Origin: Xiphydria camelus
Lineage: Eukaryota; Arthropoda; Insecta; Hymenoptera; Xiphydriidae
Reading direction: 5' to 3'
DNA: 64,000 nucleotides
NCBI GenBank assembly: GCA_963678675.1
Contig: OY783201.1
Location: forward strand, 16,671,769-16,735,768
In this document: positions 10,953 to 22,089 of the stretch, one piece after another
How the letters are laid out: every line of letters starts with the position of its first letter
Position numbering within the stretch: the stretch's first letter is position 1
The notes under the pieces: generated by a model
Seen by the model: the letters and a program-made list of their open reading frames with translations, nothing else
Told to the model about the DNA's origin: nothing
Databases searched by the model: none
Translations under genes and position numbers: made by a program

Positions 10953-11619
10953 TCATGAATAAATTCCAAAAAGTAGTGAAATCTTGTCAGAAAAACAGAT
11001 TCTCTGTAAACAAAAAGGCGGCATGTTCATTCAGTGCCAAAAAAATTGATACTTAAAATACTCCCAAAAAAGATTAGAAATCAATTAAGATCGCCATGTT
11101 CAAGATTTATATATAAAAAATAAAAAGCATCACTTGAAGGGAAAATTATTGTAAATCAAAAGTTACTCAAAAATTCGACGACAAAAAATTTATAAAAAAA
11201 ATTTCATAAAAAAGAACTTACCGCGTTTAAGTTTTCATATTTTTTCCACTATATACTGGTGGTGTCCTATAAGTGTATGAATTTATTTAAAATCATAAGT
11301 GCATAAACATCGAATATAATTTTCTGTCTGAATTTTTTATTTTGAAGAAAAAACAACGAGACCTTTTTTATGAAAATTTTTTTATAAATTTTTTTTTGTC
11401 GAATTTTTGAGTAACTTTTGATTTACAATACTTTTCCTTTCAAATGATGCCTTTTATTTTTTATATATAAATCTTGAACATGGCGATCTTAATTGGTTTC
11501 TAATCTTTTTTGGAGAGTATTTTAAGTCAATTTTTTTGGCACTGAATGAACATGCCGCCTTTTTACAGAGAATCTGTTTTTGTGACAAGATTTCACTCCT
11601 TTTTGGAATTTATTCATGA
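10953..11619. mobile_element. Foldback repeat with about 270-bp arms
   Basis: The left arm (about 10953-11215) and right arm (about 11350-11619) are inverted copies. They share TCATGAATAAATTCC, AGGCGGCATGTTCATTCAGT and GATCGCCATGTTCAAGATTT. The centre is AT-rich and non-coding. No clear target duplication was found. Confidence 0.8.
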
Positions 11620-11827
11620 GGAGAATATGTACATGTAGGAGAATAGCTTTTTATTATCACAAAATTAAAGTTTCACATTTCATACCAATACGAGTCAATT
11701 AATTATAACAACGTTACCTTTGATTTATTCTCGTGATATTTTGAATTGATTTTATAATTAATGTTTCGATAATATTTATATTTTCTCTAGAACAATTCGT
11801 TCGTGAAAGGATTTCCATAAATAACTG

Positions 11828-12278
11828 CCGTAAGTCCGCGGGCAAACCGATCAAAGTCATACCTATAGCCGATACCTTGAAATTTGACTTCGGCAGTGTT
11901 TGCCGACGGTCGAGTCTTTGATCCCGATAGCTGTCAATTCGAGAGATCGAAGCGCCTAATCTCGAAATCGTGAATTTGTGAATAAATGATGGGTAATTTG
12001 TAGAAGTGATAATAAATAATCATTCTTCGATGAAATTCCTCAAACGTTTAAAAACTGGACTGTCAAAGACTTCATGAAAATCTCCTAACCTACTTGTTGT
12101 GTAGTAACACTGAAATTTGAAGTTCTAAAAATGACGTACCATTATTCACAAATTTAAGGTTCTGTAGCCAATTATCCAACTATCAAGGACTCGACCGTCG
12201 GCAAACACTGCTGAAGTCAAATTTCAAGGTATCGGCCATAGGTATCGGCACTTGCTCGAATTCTCCTTGGACATACGG
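11828..12278. mobile_element. Palindromic MITE of the CCGTA / CGTCGGCAAACACTG family
   Basis: The ends are CCGTAAGTCC and, reversed, CCGTATGTCC. The right end is followed by TA. Inner inverted motifs include CCGTCGGCAAACACTG, AAATTTCAAGGTATCGGC and AATCTCGAAATCGTGAATTT. Related members lie at 32110-33645, 35128-35279, 45505-45879, 46003-46168 and 46288-46627. The left flank is TG rather than TA, so one target base has probably changed. Confidence 0.7.
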
Positions 12279-12333
12279 TAAATAATCCGATAGTCGATAA
12301 TATAGGGTCATGTCATTTCCTTCTTTTTTTTAA

Positions 12334-12464
12334 TGGGTGCTTTCCATTTAATTGACACGAGTCGACACAAAATTAAACCATTGATTCTTTCTGCTGGAGC
12401 CTGCCAATCGGTCGGTGGTTCTAGTAGAAGTGTGTCGACTTGTGTTATAAATGGAAAGCACCCA
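12334..12464. mobile_element. 131-bp MITE with TGGGTGCTTTCCAT termini
   Basis: The inverted ends are TGGGTGCTTTCCAT and its complement, followed by a second inverted block around GACACGAGTCGACAC. The interior is non-coding. The target duplication is ambiguous because the flanks are A/T runs, so the superfamily is not assigned. Confidence 0.7.
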
Positions 12465-12539
12465 ATCAAGGAAAAAGAAAAAATATTTTTAAAGTAATAA
12501 TTAGGAAAGGAGATACAGGTTATATTTTTTAAGTAAATA

Positions 12540-12725
12540 CATATGGATATATTCTCTCACATACATTGGATGGCGTATGCGTGTGGTCGCATTTGTGTAC
12601 GCATTTCCGATCATTGTGTGCCGAACAATCGACGATGAAAGCCGGAATATATCTCACACATTCAATGGCGTGTGTGTGTGTCTGATAGCATCTATGTATA
12701 CACATTTCCGATCATGGCCGACTAT
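12540..12725 (+). repeat. Two-copy direct repeat of about 100 bp
   Basis: A unit containing CACATACATTGGATGGCGT ... ACGCATTTCCGATCATTG is repeated as CACACATTCAATGGCGTGTG ... ACACATTTCCGATCATGG. The copies are diverged. The small ORF across them is a consequence of the duplication and shows no protein family. Confidence 0.5.
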
Positions 12726-12804
12726 AGCCGAAGATTGCCGAAATTTTTGTGAAATTTTGACATATAGATATCGGCCGAGAAATCGTAAAATTCTCGACTC
12801 TTAG

Positions 12805-13630
12805 GCGCAAGGGGCGTGACTTCGCGTTGTTAAGGATGAATCTCTGTTAATATGTAACTTATAAAATGTATTCTGGTCTCTATCAATAGAGAATAATCAA
12901 TTTATATGGCGTAACTAAGCATATTTTTGGTTATAACCATAATTTATTGAGAAAATTCGATGTAGAAATTGAGGGGGAAGGGGGCAGACATTTTTCCTGT
13001 AAAGATACACGGGTGCCCGCGGCGACAGCGCTGTCGTTTCTGACGAAACTAATAAACGAACATGCCGCGAGACTCTACCGTATCTCTTGATTTCGAAGGA
13101 TCGTCAACAGATGATTAGTTGCGGCTCTGTTATTTTAGTGTTGTGTTTTGTATTACGCTTAACGCGTGTAACTGTGTATTTAAGTATACTATTTTCCAGA
13201 AATAAATACTAATATTTTTAATGATACCTATCGTATATATTGTGTATTCTTTTGTGGTTTTATTTTACATTTAAGAGGTTACTGATCGTGTTTAATGATA
13301 CGATTGTTCAAAAATCACTGCTACTAGTTAGTGGTACTTATCATATGTAATAATTTGTTTATTATTTCTTTCTTGTTTTACGTTTAAGAGATTATTGTTT
13401 GTGTTTAATTGTATGATGTTTCACAAATACATATATTAAGCGTTAATGGAACTCATCATATATAATCATTTTCCTCACTCATGCCCATTTCGAGGCCTTT
13501 TCCAGCCTATTTTTAGACCGTATGATGGCGTTTTTAAAAGTACTTTACTCAGTACCTTGTGGGTCCTTTTTTCAAACTGAGGAACTCAACGTGAAAGGAG
13601 TCGTATATGTTTGGTTTTGAGAAATGGGCA
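12805..13630. other. Non-coding stretch
   Basis: No recognised gene. Around 13008-13045 a CACGGGTGCCCGCGGCGACAG stretch resembles one end of the TA-flanked MITE at 39772-39984, but no matching second end is visible. Two related AT-rich segments (about 13250-13330 and 13370-13470) look like a diverged duplication. Confidence 0.4.
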
Positions 13631-13635
13631 TTCGT

Positions 13636-13840
13636 TAGAAAAAATAGTATATGTCATTCGCGGCTGAAGTCCTCGTATTTTTAAGACTGTATTTAGATCG
13701 TAGCACGAAGCATGGTGGAGAGACGAGGCTCGCCTTCGGCGAGCCTCGCCCCCTCACCATGCCTCGTGTTACGACCTAATTAAACACAGTCTGAAAAAAC
13801 CTCGGATTTCCGCCTAATGACATAAGATACTATTATTAGA
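13636..13840. mobile_element. Near-palindromic hairpin repeat, about 200 bp
   Basis: Symmetric about the core CGAGGCTCGCCTTCGGCGAG (13718-13737). The arms run outward through GCATGGTG / CACCATGC and ATAGTATATGTCATT / AATGACATAAGATACTAT. It has no coding potential. It is probably a MITE or foldback; the target duplication is unclear. Confidence 0.65.
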
Positions 13841-13894
13841 TAAGATATTATTGCTTCATTTACTGTCGTCTATATTTTTGTTTTATACCCTTAA

Positions 13895-13964
13895 CCCCTT
13901 GACCCGGGCCGTATTCAACGAGCGGCATAAATGGTGCAAGTGATGCATCACCGGGGTCTAGGGG
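13895..13964. mobile_element. 70-bp piggyBac-like MITE, TTAA TSD
   Basis: TTAA at 13891-13894 and 13965-13968. The inverted ends CCCCTTGACCCGG and, reversed, CCCCTAGACCCCGG begin with CCC, as in piggyBac elements. The interior is non-coding. Confidence 0.8.
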
Positions 13965-14199
13965 TTAAGTATACATTATTACCCATCCTGCGTCAAAAGC
14001 AACTGTATTCGTTTGTCAATAATGTTGTTTTGTGCACATATGTGGTGTTAAATTATACAAATGTAGGCATATGAGCGCGTTCTGATTCGTGTCCACCTTC
14101 CTCTGTTCCTCAAATCACTGCGCGCTCCCAAAAATTCCTCTTTGCATTCTCATTCAAAAAACAACTAACAATTTTTTGCATTTTATGTCCACTATAATG

Positions 14200-14480
14200 A
14201 AATCACCATTCTCGATTCTGGATATCTGACATTGGATTCGTAATTACCCCAGCGTTGTTGAAATGCCCCAAACTGATTTGGGGAATACATGAAAAATTTT
14301 TACAACTTATATCCGCCATGTTGAATCTGTCATTTTGGATTTTAAGAATCATACTGGATCCATAATTAGCACTGCTGTAAAATTTACGATACTGATTTGG
14401 AGGACAACTGAAAACGTTTCTGCAATTCATGTCCGCCATATTGCATCCGCCATTTTGGATATTGAAAATCATGTCCAAAA
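14200..14480. repeat. Divergent ATGGCGGAT repeat, two tandem units
   Basis: Two units of about 125 bp share TCCGCCATNTTGNATC, CCATTTTGGAT and a CCAAACTGATTTGG / ACTGATTTGGAGG phrase. They are related to the repeat clusters at 6230-6745 and 27640-27935. The minus-strand ORF across it is a repeat artefact. Confidence 0.6.
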
Positions 14481-14549
14481 TTCGTAATTAGCTACCCCAA
14501 AAACCTAAGAAAACGAAGTATTGGTACCATTATTTAACTTCTAATATTT

Positions 14550-15480
14550 TTGTCCACGAATCCCTTGTGTTCGAATCACTGGCGGAGGGAGCAGCCCTCC
14601 TGGCACTGTGGAGGAGGAACTAGGGGTTTACCCCCCTCCCCCCGGCCCTCTCTTGACGGGAGAGATACAGGTGCGGAAGCTGGAATCCCTTCTACATCTG
14701 GAGGTATGACCGACATGGTAATTGAACCCGATATTAATGCGCTGTTAGAAAATGCTGGGGAAGAGATCTTCCCACTTTTGACTGATAAAGAACCCCACCA
14801 TCCTGCACGGGGTTCGAGGGACTTAAAGCCTTCCCCAAGGGAAGGAAACGGTAAAGAGGGAAGGCAGAGGGACAATACGAATTGTAGCATGGCCCCCATC
14901 ACAAGGTAGACCCTGTTGGAGAATGTCTTAGCGGATGAGCCTGTGAAGCCCACAAGCCGGTCCAAGAGAAGGAGAATGAAGAGACTGGTAACCTCGCCTA
15001 AATCATCCAGCGAAGGTGAGGGGAATATCGGAAGAAGGGTGACGAGAAGAGGAGGAGCTAAATGCCTACCACCTCCCTCTAGCAATTCAAATGCAGCGAG
15101 GAAGAGCAATCTGGATGGTCGGCTCGTGGTGCTGGCAAATTTGAAGATGGAGGCAACTACTGTGGGCGAAACCCTTCACTCGTAGCTAGACGAAATTGAG
15201 AAAATTCGTAGGAAGAGTGGCAGGCTCCAGGGCTTTCTGAGTTGCCGCCTAAGAAGAAAAGTAACCTTGATCTATGAGGGAGTCGGCAATTGAGAAAAGG
15301 GAGATACTTCCTTTATATATGAAGATGAGGATTGCAGAATTTACCACGCAAATTAAGGAGAAAAAAAGGACTATAGACCGCCTGAGAACGGGAATGGCTG
15401 CCGTTCGCACTGCCTGGACATCGTCGGAATCTCCGTCGAGGAAGAAAAGATCCATTAGGGTTTTAAATCTGATCCTGATA
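14550..15480 (+). pseudogene. LINE ORF1 (gag-like) fragment, 5' part, possibly R1-type
   Basis: Three successive plus-strand frames encode Pro/Gly-rich (RGLPPSPRPSLDGRDTG), Lys/Arg-rich (SRSKRRRMKRLVTSPKSSSE, then RRGGAKCLPPPSS) and coiled-coil-like (EKREILPLYMKMRIAEFTTQ, IKEKKRTIDRLRTGMAAVRT) segments. This layout resembles the N-terminal half of arthropod R1-type LINE ORF1 proteins, which is from memory and not certain. The zinc knuckles are absent. The reading is broken by frameshifts and then interrupted at about 15469 by the large inverted-repeat element. A possible continuation (DYEEEEMECSATHDGATAEP) resumes at 21343. Confidence 0.45.
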
Positions 15481-15973
15481 GTCCAAGAGCTAGCGACGAT
15501 TTTCTTAACATATAATGAGCACGGTTTATCGTCTGTTGGTTACGTAGATTTCGCTGCGATTATTGAGAAATCAATGGTCTTAAAGCACGCGGGCGGGGCG
15601 GGAACCCACCCCGTAATTTTTTAAGGGGTGAAAAAGTTCTATTTAACATAAATGAGCAAGGATCTTACTACCCTATACTGAAACTAGACCTTTCGAATAT
15701 TAATTAAAAAAATGGTCTTACAGTTAGAAGATGGGGCAAAGGTCAAGTCTCACAACTGTTTAATTGAAAAAAATGCGGTAGTTAACATAAATGACCACTG
15801 TCAGACTTGCATAACTTTTAAACTACAGGCCTCAAGGAATGAAAAAACCTTGGTCTGACAAAAAACAATTGGGGTAAAGTGGGGGAAATATCGCGGGAAG
15901 TTACACTATGAGTGCAAGTTGGAGGCGTTTATGGAACCGTCTAAGTAGGAGTGAGACAGATTTATATAAAATC
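15469..15973 (+). repeat. Left terminal inverted repeat of the 5.9-kb element
   Basis: About 505 bp, inverted relative to 20849-21351. Contains AACATATAATGAGCACGG, GATGGGGCAAAGGTCAAGTC, ATTGGGGTAAAGTGGGGGAA and TAAGTAGGAGTGAGACAG. Differences from the right arm are scattered substitutions and small indels. Confidence 0.85.
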
Positions 15974-16298
15974 TCAACGTTGATTGTATCCTACTTTCTT
16001 TTTTAATACAAAACGCTGTAATTACAAAATAAAAAAATTTCTATTCATTTAAATTCCGACCAGGCAAGAGCGAGAGTGTACGTGGTGTTCTCGCCTCGTC
16101 CGCGGAGTGTTCGGTCTAGAAGCTATCTCCAACATGTGTCAAAAATCCCCACCAAACTTTACCTGAGTCATAAATGATATGCCCAATTTTATTATTTACC
16201 GTCAGGCAGAATTTAGCGGAGCATTTCCTTGCCAGTTGCCCTAGGGACGTTGTCCTATTTAGCTACTTTGGTTTTCTGTGTATAGTGGCATTTGAAAA

Positions 16299-19200
16299 AT
16301 GTCTTCTGTTTATAGTTTGTGTCTAGTAAAAAAAAGCGGTGAGAAAGTGATTCTTTTTACAGAAGACAAAATAAAGAAATGTAGTGCTATTTTGGATAGT
16401 CGTAAAAAACACGATTTAAAATTCAAGAACGTTGTACTGCCGTCTACCTCAAACGTTATAGATGGGTATCACCTAAAGTGTTACAGACATTTCACAGCGT
16501 TACCTTCGCGATATTGTGATAAATCTAGGGATAGTGCTTACGAAACACCAGACCAGAAGTCTTCTATTGCAGCAGCAAGTAAAAGAATTTCGATGACCAC
16601 TCAATCTCAAGAAACTCCTTCTCCAGACACCTGCGCGGGAATCTGTGATGTCCAGGAAACTTCTCGGGAACATGAAGAACCTATTCCGTGTACTTCATCA
16701 GAACAGAGTGAAGGGGTGAGTCTTAGGAGTTTTGAAAATAGGAGCTCTGTTTGTTTCTTTTGTGACAAGGAGCGAAAGAAGTACAAAGGGTCCAGTGAGA
16801 AGCTCCATGAAGGATTAAGAGCTAATCTGCAAGAATGTATTCGAGTTTATTCTGAAACAACCCACGACACTGAAATCCTTGAAAAATTTGAAAAATTATG
16901 TTCAGAAACCATCTATTATCATCACAGTTGTCGACAGTATATTTACAATAAGGGGAGGCTACCCGTGGAGTCAGAGGGCTCAAGCTGGCATGCAACAAGA
17001 CATTTTGCACAAGGCAGCTTTTGCAGAATTGTTTGGTTTTATAGAGGAAAATATAATCACAGAAGAGCAATGTTTATATTTAACCGTACTTTTTCAGTAT
17101 TACGTGCTCATTAAAACGAATTGCAGAGGAAAACGGGGACACCTACGACAATGTATTTACAGTGCAACGTGTGGAGTTGAAGATAATAGAAAGGTTTTCT
17201 GATAAAGTTAAAATCGTAACCCTCCATAAAAAAAAAGTTATAGCTCCTATACATCGTCATTTATTTGATGAAGTAGGTTTTTCGCTGCTGGAGGAATCAG
17301 AGATTTTGTACAAAGCGGCTTTCCTTTTGAGAAATGATATTTTAAAAACGGAAACTAGGAAGTTACCATCAGAAATAAATACACAGCACTTGTTGCAAGG
17401 AGAATGTTTAATTCCAGATCGTCTCAGTAGTTTTTTTGTAGCTCTACTGAGCGGTAGTAACCGACGACGGAGAGAAAGCTCACTTTGCGACAGGCTAGTA
17501 AAGTAATTCTGCCAAGACTCTATCTACGCAGTATCCAATGGCAAGATCAAACCTTCCAAGCATATCACCTTAGGATTAGCTTTAAAAAGCTTGACGAGCA
17601 GCCGTAAAGTTATCGACGTAGTCAACAGGTATGGACATTGCTGTGGCTATGACGTTCTTGAAGAACTCGAGACAGAGGCCACGTTTTCCTCAAGTTTACG
17701 GTCAAACTTGTGTCCGGTAGGTATCAAATTGTCCCCTCAGTTATGTACTGGATTAGCTTTCGATAATTTCGATCGATATGTTGAAACCATGAGTGGAAAA
17801 GATACACTACATGGTACTGTGGGCATCATATATCAAAACGTTGATGGGAATGAAGACACGGAGATAAACGAATCAGACACATCAACAGTTCAGGATGAAC
17901 GGAGATCTAAACGAAGAAGAAGTTACGATGTCGTTACACCTGCATTAATCTCTTACCCCAAGAAACCTAAAATGGTAGAAACTTTGGCACCACAGGACGA
18001 CGAACGTCGCCAGGTTCAACCAATGAATTTAAAATCTATCCAGCAAATAGATAAAAAATGTGGCTATTATCCCATGCACTCAAGATACCACGTACTCCAA
18101 TGTGGGTAGGCTTCAACAGCCTGATACTGGAAGACAACAGTCCTAAACAAAAAGTTTGCTACCTCACTCCGATCAATATGTCTCCTACGGAAACGAGTGT
18201 CGTGCTGGAAACAATGAAACAGTTTGATCAATTCCTGACGAACTACAGCAATTTTACATCCAGGTGACGTATGATTTGGCTATTGCAAAAGTGGCCCTAC
18301 AGATCCAGTTCAACGAAAAACCAACATATAACCGACTTTTCATTCATCTGGGTCCCTTCCATGAGGAGAGTGCTTATTTCAAAGGTACCGGAAAACTGGA
18401 AGACGACTGCGGATTAGCCAATATATTAGTTGAAAGTGGGATATTGGCTGCTGGTTCTGTCAATGGTTTCCTAGAAGGGAAACCCTTCAATCGTTGTAAA
18501 CGACTACATCCACTAACTGCTCTAGCTCTGGAAATTTTACAGTTCGAAGCCTTCTTGAAGCATAGCCAGTTTCGTATCCCTGAAGAGGTTTACATAGCAC
18601 TACAAGAATTTCAGACCGGGAATCAGCCAACTCTAAGGGAAAATGCAGTCCTTTCTACATTAATTAGAAAATTCACCGAATACCAAGAACAGACTCTTCA
18701 AGGATGCTTTGGAAAGACTGCTCAATTTTATTCCATTTATATAAATGTGGTACATCATTATCTGAGATTCAGCCGGAGTATTCGCATGGGTGATTTTGAA
18801 CTTTTCAAATACACACTTCCTCAGGTGACGAATCTGTTTTTCCAATTCAATCAGCAAAATTATGCTCGATGTTCAGTCAACTATCATGATAATTTGATAA
18901 AGATCAACGAAACACATCCAGGACTTGAAGATAAATTCAAAAAAGGATTCTTTGGTGTTAAAAGGACTAACAAGAATTTTTCAAGACAGCCTGTCGATTT
19001 GACACTGGAGCAAACTGTCAACACTGATGCTGCTAAACGCTTGACAGGTGTAATCACAAACTCTATTTCTGCTCGACAACGCTGGGCGAAGAACCATGAC
19101 ATACGATGTACGATCTTGTCCTATGTCTACGAAGAAGCGGGATTAAGAAAATCACAAGATATCACTGCAGACCTGGAAATGCATCGGATAGAAAAAAACT

Positions 19201-20825
19201 CGACGCACGTCCGTCAATTGGTTGACACGTTTAATAAATTCATCAATCCCTTTAATAATGCATTGGATAGGGATTATCTATTTAACATCTATACAGGAAA
19301 GGCAGCATCACAGCTAACAGAGGATTTCCTGTTGAATGTTGAAATAAACGGAAACAAAGCCCGAGAAACATTCATATCAGAATGTGCTGCCGATCCCACA
19401 AGATTCGAGAGACCGATAAAGAAAACCAAGATTTCTAATTTTGCAACAGAAGGTATTTTTAAAAAAGTGACAGTCGGAGGTAAAGTACATGAAATGCGCA
19501 TGCAAAGGGATCTCTTTGGCCGGATGCTAGGGGTTTCTCTAGAACATAATGTAGATGTTGCCAAAGTTTTATCATATCCCCTTACTCCTGTTCCAATGTC
19601 TTTATACCACACGGATGGATACATTTATAAAACTGAGAAATCTACTTTGTTACAAGCTCTCATAAAAACAGAAGTCACCGAGTCACCTAATCACGTTGAT
19701 GTATTAATCATTGATGGATTTTTCCTTTTACATTTAATGAAGGAAATTCCGCGAACATTCGGTAATATTTCGAAGAAACTACTTGGTATGGCAACAAACT
19801 CCAGTGCAAACGAAATTTTCATAGTTTTTGATCAGTATGTCTCTCCGTCCATTAAAGGGTATGAACGCTTGCAGATGCAGGGATACGATGTGCAGTACAC
19901 CATTACTGGAGCAGATCAACCACGACCAACAGATTTCAGTAACCAGCTTCACAATAGCAGATTCAAAGAAGCTTTGGTTGAATTCCTGATCTCTCATTGA
20001 GCTACGAATGAAATTGCACCTTTCATGGGACATAAAAAAATCCACATCGACTTCAAGAGTGTTCATACCTTCAATGTGGAGGAAGAAAAAATTATTTCCA
20101 CAATTAACTACCAACTGTCATGTCCAGAACACGAAGAAGCGGACACAAAAATAGTTCACCACATCTGTCACGTGGAGAGTGAAGCTGACATTGTTATCAG
20201 GTCAGCTTCAACAAGGTCAACAAGTCAACAAGGACTCGACATTACTGACGATACAAAAATTCATTTGTGAAATGTATAACGCGAAAGGTTTTACAGACGT
20301 TAATGGAGCCCGCTGTCACCTTTTCACGAAAACGTACTGCGCTAAAAAAACCGTCAAAATCATTTTCCAAAAAAATGGCAAATTGTGATGCAACTGCTTT
20401 GCAACCATGTAAAGCAGAGTTTTTGCCACACGTCCTCAGATATCGTCATATTGCTATGCTATGGTCGAATGCTCATGTCAAGAATCCCGCTTTGACATCT
20501 CCAGAAGACTGCGGTTGGATCCTGATCGATGGAAAATACGAATTCCTGTGGTTTTTGGGAGAACAACTTCCACCACTTATCAGTGACATCATTAACGTCC
20601 AGTCTTCGCAAGAAAATCTTCAAGGTAAGTACTGCATTCCTTAATTTAGTCCTTCATTGTTTTGTTGTTGATCTGATCATTTAATTTTATTTTGCAGATG
20701 ACCATATCGACTGCGAGGAAGAAACATACGAATCTGATGAAGAAGAGCCGGAACAGACTCACAATTTTAATAAATATTCTACATTTGGTTTACACTTCAT
20801 AAATAAAATGTTTTCTGTTCAATAA
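16299..20825 (+). pseudogene. Large element-encoded protein with Cys cluster and HEEADTK motif (decayed)
   Basis: ATG at 16299. The N-terminal part has CFFCDKE and YHHSCRQYIYNK, a likely zinc-binding cluster. Then follow LHKAAFAELFGFIEE, HLLQGECLIPDRLSSFF, GLALKSLTSSRKVIDVVNRY, LCTGLAFDNFDRYVETMSGK, MWLLSHALKIPRTPMWVGFN, VTYDLAIAKVALQIQ, HLGPFHEESAYFKGTGK, IFIVFDQYVSPSIKGYERLQ and PEHEEADTKIVHH. I recognise these as hallmarks of a large repetitive metazoan family without an assigned function. The HEEADT block suggests a PIN/FEN1-like nuclease fold (inference). Breaks are frameshifts near 16950, 17107, 18055 and 18250, a TAA at about 17504, a TGA replacing Trp at 19998, and loss of about 100 residues after about 20215 where the next acidic motif should be. 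A GT-AG intron (20625-20697) precedes an acidic tail (ETYESDEEEPEQ). Confidence 0.7.
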
Positions 20826-20848
20826 ATTATAAAAATTACCCACATTAT

Positions 20849-21351
20849 GATTTCATATAAATCTGTCTCACTCCTACTTAGACGGTCCCATAAACGCCTC
20901 TCACTTGCACTCATAGTGTAACTCCCCGGCGATATTTCCCCCACTTTACCCCAATTGTTTTTTGTAAGACCAAGGTTTTTTCATTGCTTGAGGTCTGTAG
21001 TTTGAAAGTTATGCAAGTCTGACAGTGTTCATTTATGTTAACTACCGCATTTTTTTTTCAAATAAACAGTTGTCAGACTTGACCTTTGCCCCATCTTCTA
21101 ACTGTAAGACCATTTTTTTATTAACATTCGAAAGGTCTAGTTTCAGTCTACGATAGTAAGATCCTTGCTCATTTATGTTAAATGGAATTTTTTTTTTAAC
21201 CTCTAAAAAAATTGCGGGGTAGGTTCCCGCCTCGTCCGCATGCTTTAAGACCATTGATTTCTCAATAATCGCAGCGAAATCTACGTAACCAACAGACAAT
21301 AAACCGTGCATATTATATGTTAAACAAAATCGTCGCTAGCTCTTGGACTAT
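20849..21351 (-). repeat. Right terminal inverted repeat of the 5.9-kb element
   Basis: Reverse-complement counterpart of 15469-15973. It starts 24 bp after the stop codon of the element's gene (TAA at 20823-20825) and runs to AGTCCAAGAG (reversed) next to the LINE fragment sequence. The small minus-strand ORF at 21042-21311 is repeat sequence that mirrors the C-terminal part of the 15274-15624 ORF, not a gene. Confidence 0.85.
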
Positions 21352-21540
21352 GAGGAAGAGGAGATGGAATGCTCGGCCACACATGACGGTGCGACTGCAG
21401 AACCAAGTACGGACATCAGGAAGGAAGTGGAAACGAGGGAAGGGCCACTCCCCCCCCCCCCCCCCCCCGTGCGAGAGCTGGAACCGAAGTTCGATCTAGT
21501 GGAATGTCTTCCTTGGAGACGGTGCCGAGGATGTCCCCTG
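21343..21540 (+). pseudogene. LINE ORF1-like fragment, continuation after the 5.9-kb insertion
   Basis: Encodes LDYEEEEMECSATHDGATA, then TREGPLPPPPPPVRELEPKF. The acidic/proline-rich composition is similar to that before the insertion at 15469. It is not long enough to name a clade. It is followed by mariner sequence on the opposite strand from about 21575. Confidence 0.35.
21450..21468. repeat. Poly-C run
   Basis: About 18 consecutive C residues, encoding the polyproline run of the ORF1-like fragment. Its length is a likely sequencing or polymerase-slippage error site, so the frame across it should not be trusted. Confidence 0.8.
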
Positions 21541-21574
21541 CGGAGAGATCGATGGCCCCCAGTACGGGGGGCTA

Positions 21575-21900
21575 ACTTATTATGTCATCCAATTTCTTTG
21601 CTTCTGAATCATTCCCACGTCTTTGAGGTATTTTGAAATTGCTTGTTGACTCACTCCTAATTATTGTTCCAATTCTTCTTGACTTTAACACGAGTCTTCA
21701 TCAAGTAATGCCTCCACTTCTGCATCTTCGAAAACCTTCTCTCTTCTACTGCTATTCCGGTCTTCAACTTGAAAATCACTGTTCTTGCGTTGAAAACATT
21801 CACGACACGTTCTTTCACCAATAGCGGCCTCGCCATAAGAATTTGAGAGTATTCGATGAGCCTCAGCCGCAGATTTTTTGAAACTTCTTATGTCGCGGTA
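21575..21900 (-). pseudogene. Mariner transposase N-terminal (HTH) fragment
   Basis: Minus-strand translation gives KKSAAEAHRILSNSYGEAAI, then ERTCRECFQR, EDAEVEALLDEDSC, SQEELEQ, LGVSQQAISKYLKDVGMIQK and QRNW. This is the typical bipartite HTH region of mariner transposases. Two in-frame TAA codons (after DEDSC and after EELEQ) and loss of the catalytic DDD part make it a relic of about 105 residues. It runs opposite to the surrounding fragments. Confidence 0.8.
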
Positions 21901-22089
21901 GTTGCCGTCGGGGTAAAATCGAGCGTTACGCTCACGCGTTAAAAAAAGGGGCGGCGAACTTTGAGCAGCGGTGAGGAGTCGAAGCGGAGAAGGGAGGCCG
22001 ATTCCCTTACCGCCACTTCGATCCGCTCGGGGAGCTCCGTAACGGCTTGGTGGTCTCCGGCAACTGCTGCTACTCGAGGCTAACGATGA
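21901..22089. other. GC-rich linker, no gene
   Basis: Contains GGGGCGGCGAAC and GGAGTCGAAGCGGAGAAGG-like GC-rich sequence between the mariner and Helentron fragments. It may belong to the mariner 5' end. Nothing codes convincingly. Confidence 0.3.

Larger units (their letters stand above)
15469..21351. mobile_element. 5.9-kb element with about 505-bp terminal inverted repeats
   Basis: Two long inverted arms (15469-15973 and 20849-21351) bound about 4.9 kb holding one large decayed gene on the plus strand. The arms stay alignable over their whole length, with shared blocks such as AGTCCAAGAGCTAGCGACGA, GAGAAATCAATGGTCTTAAA and GGAGTGAGACAGATTTATAT. Its insertion splits a LINE ORF1 fragment. 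TTAA occurs in both arms beside CATATAATGAGCACGG-like sequence, about 40 bp inside the outer limit. It is therefore unclear whether the true ends are TTAA-flanked or further out. No DDE transposase was recognised. The superfamily is unassigned. Confidence 0.75.

Noticed and set aside
14576..15109. 177-codon minus-strand ORF
   Set aside because: Antisense shadow of the LINE ORF1-like fragment; no family motif.
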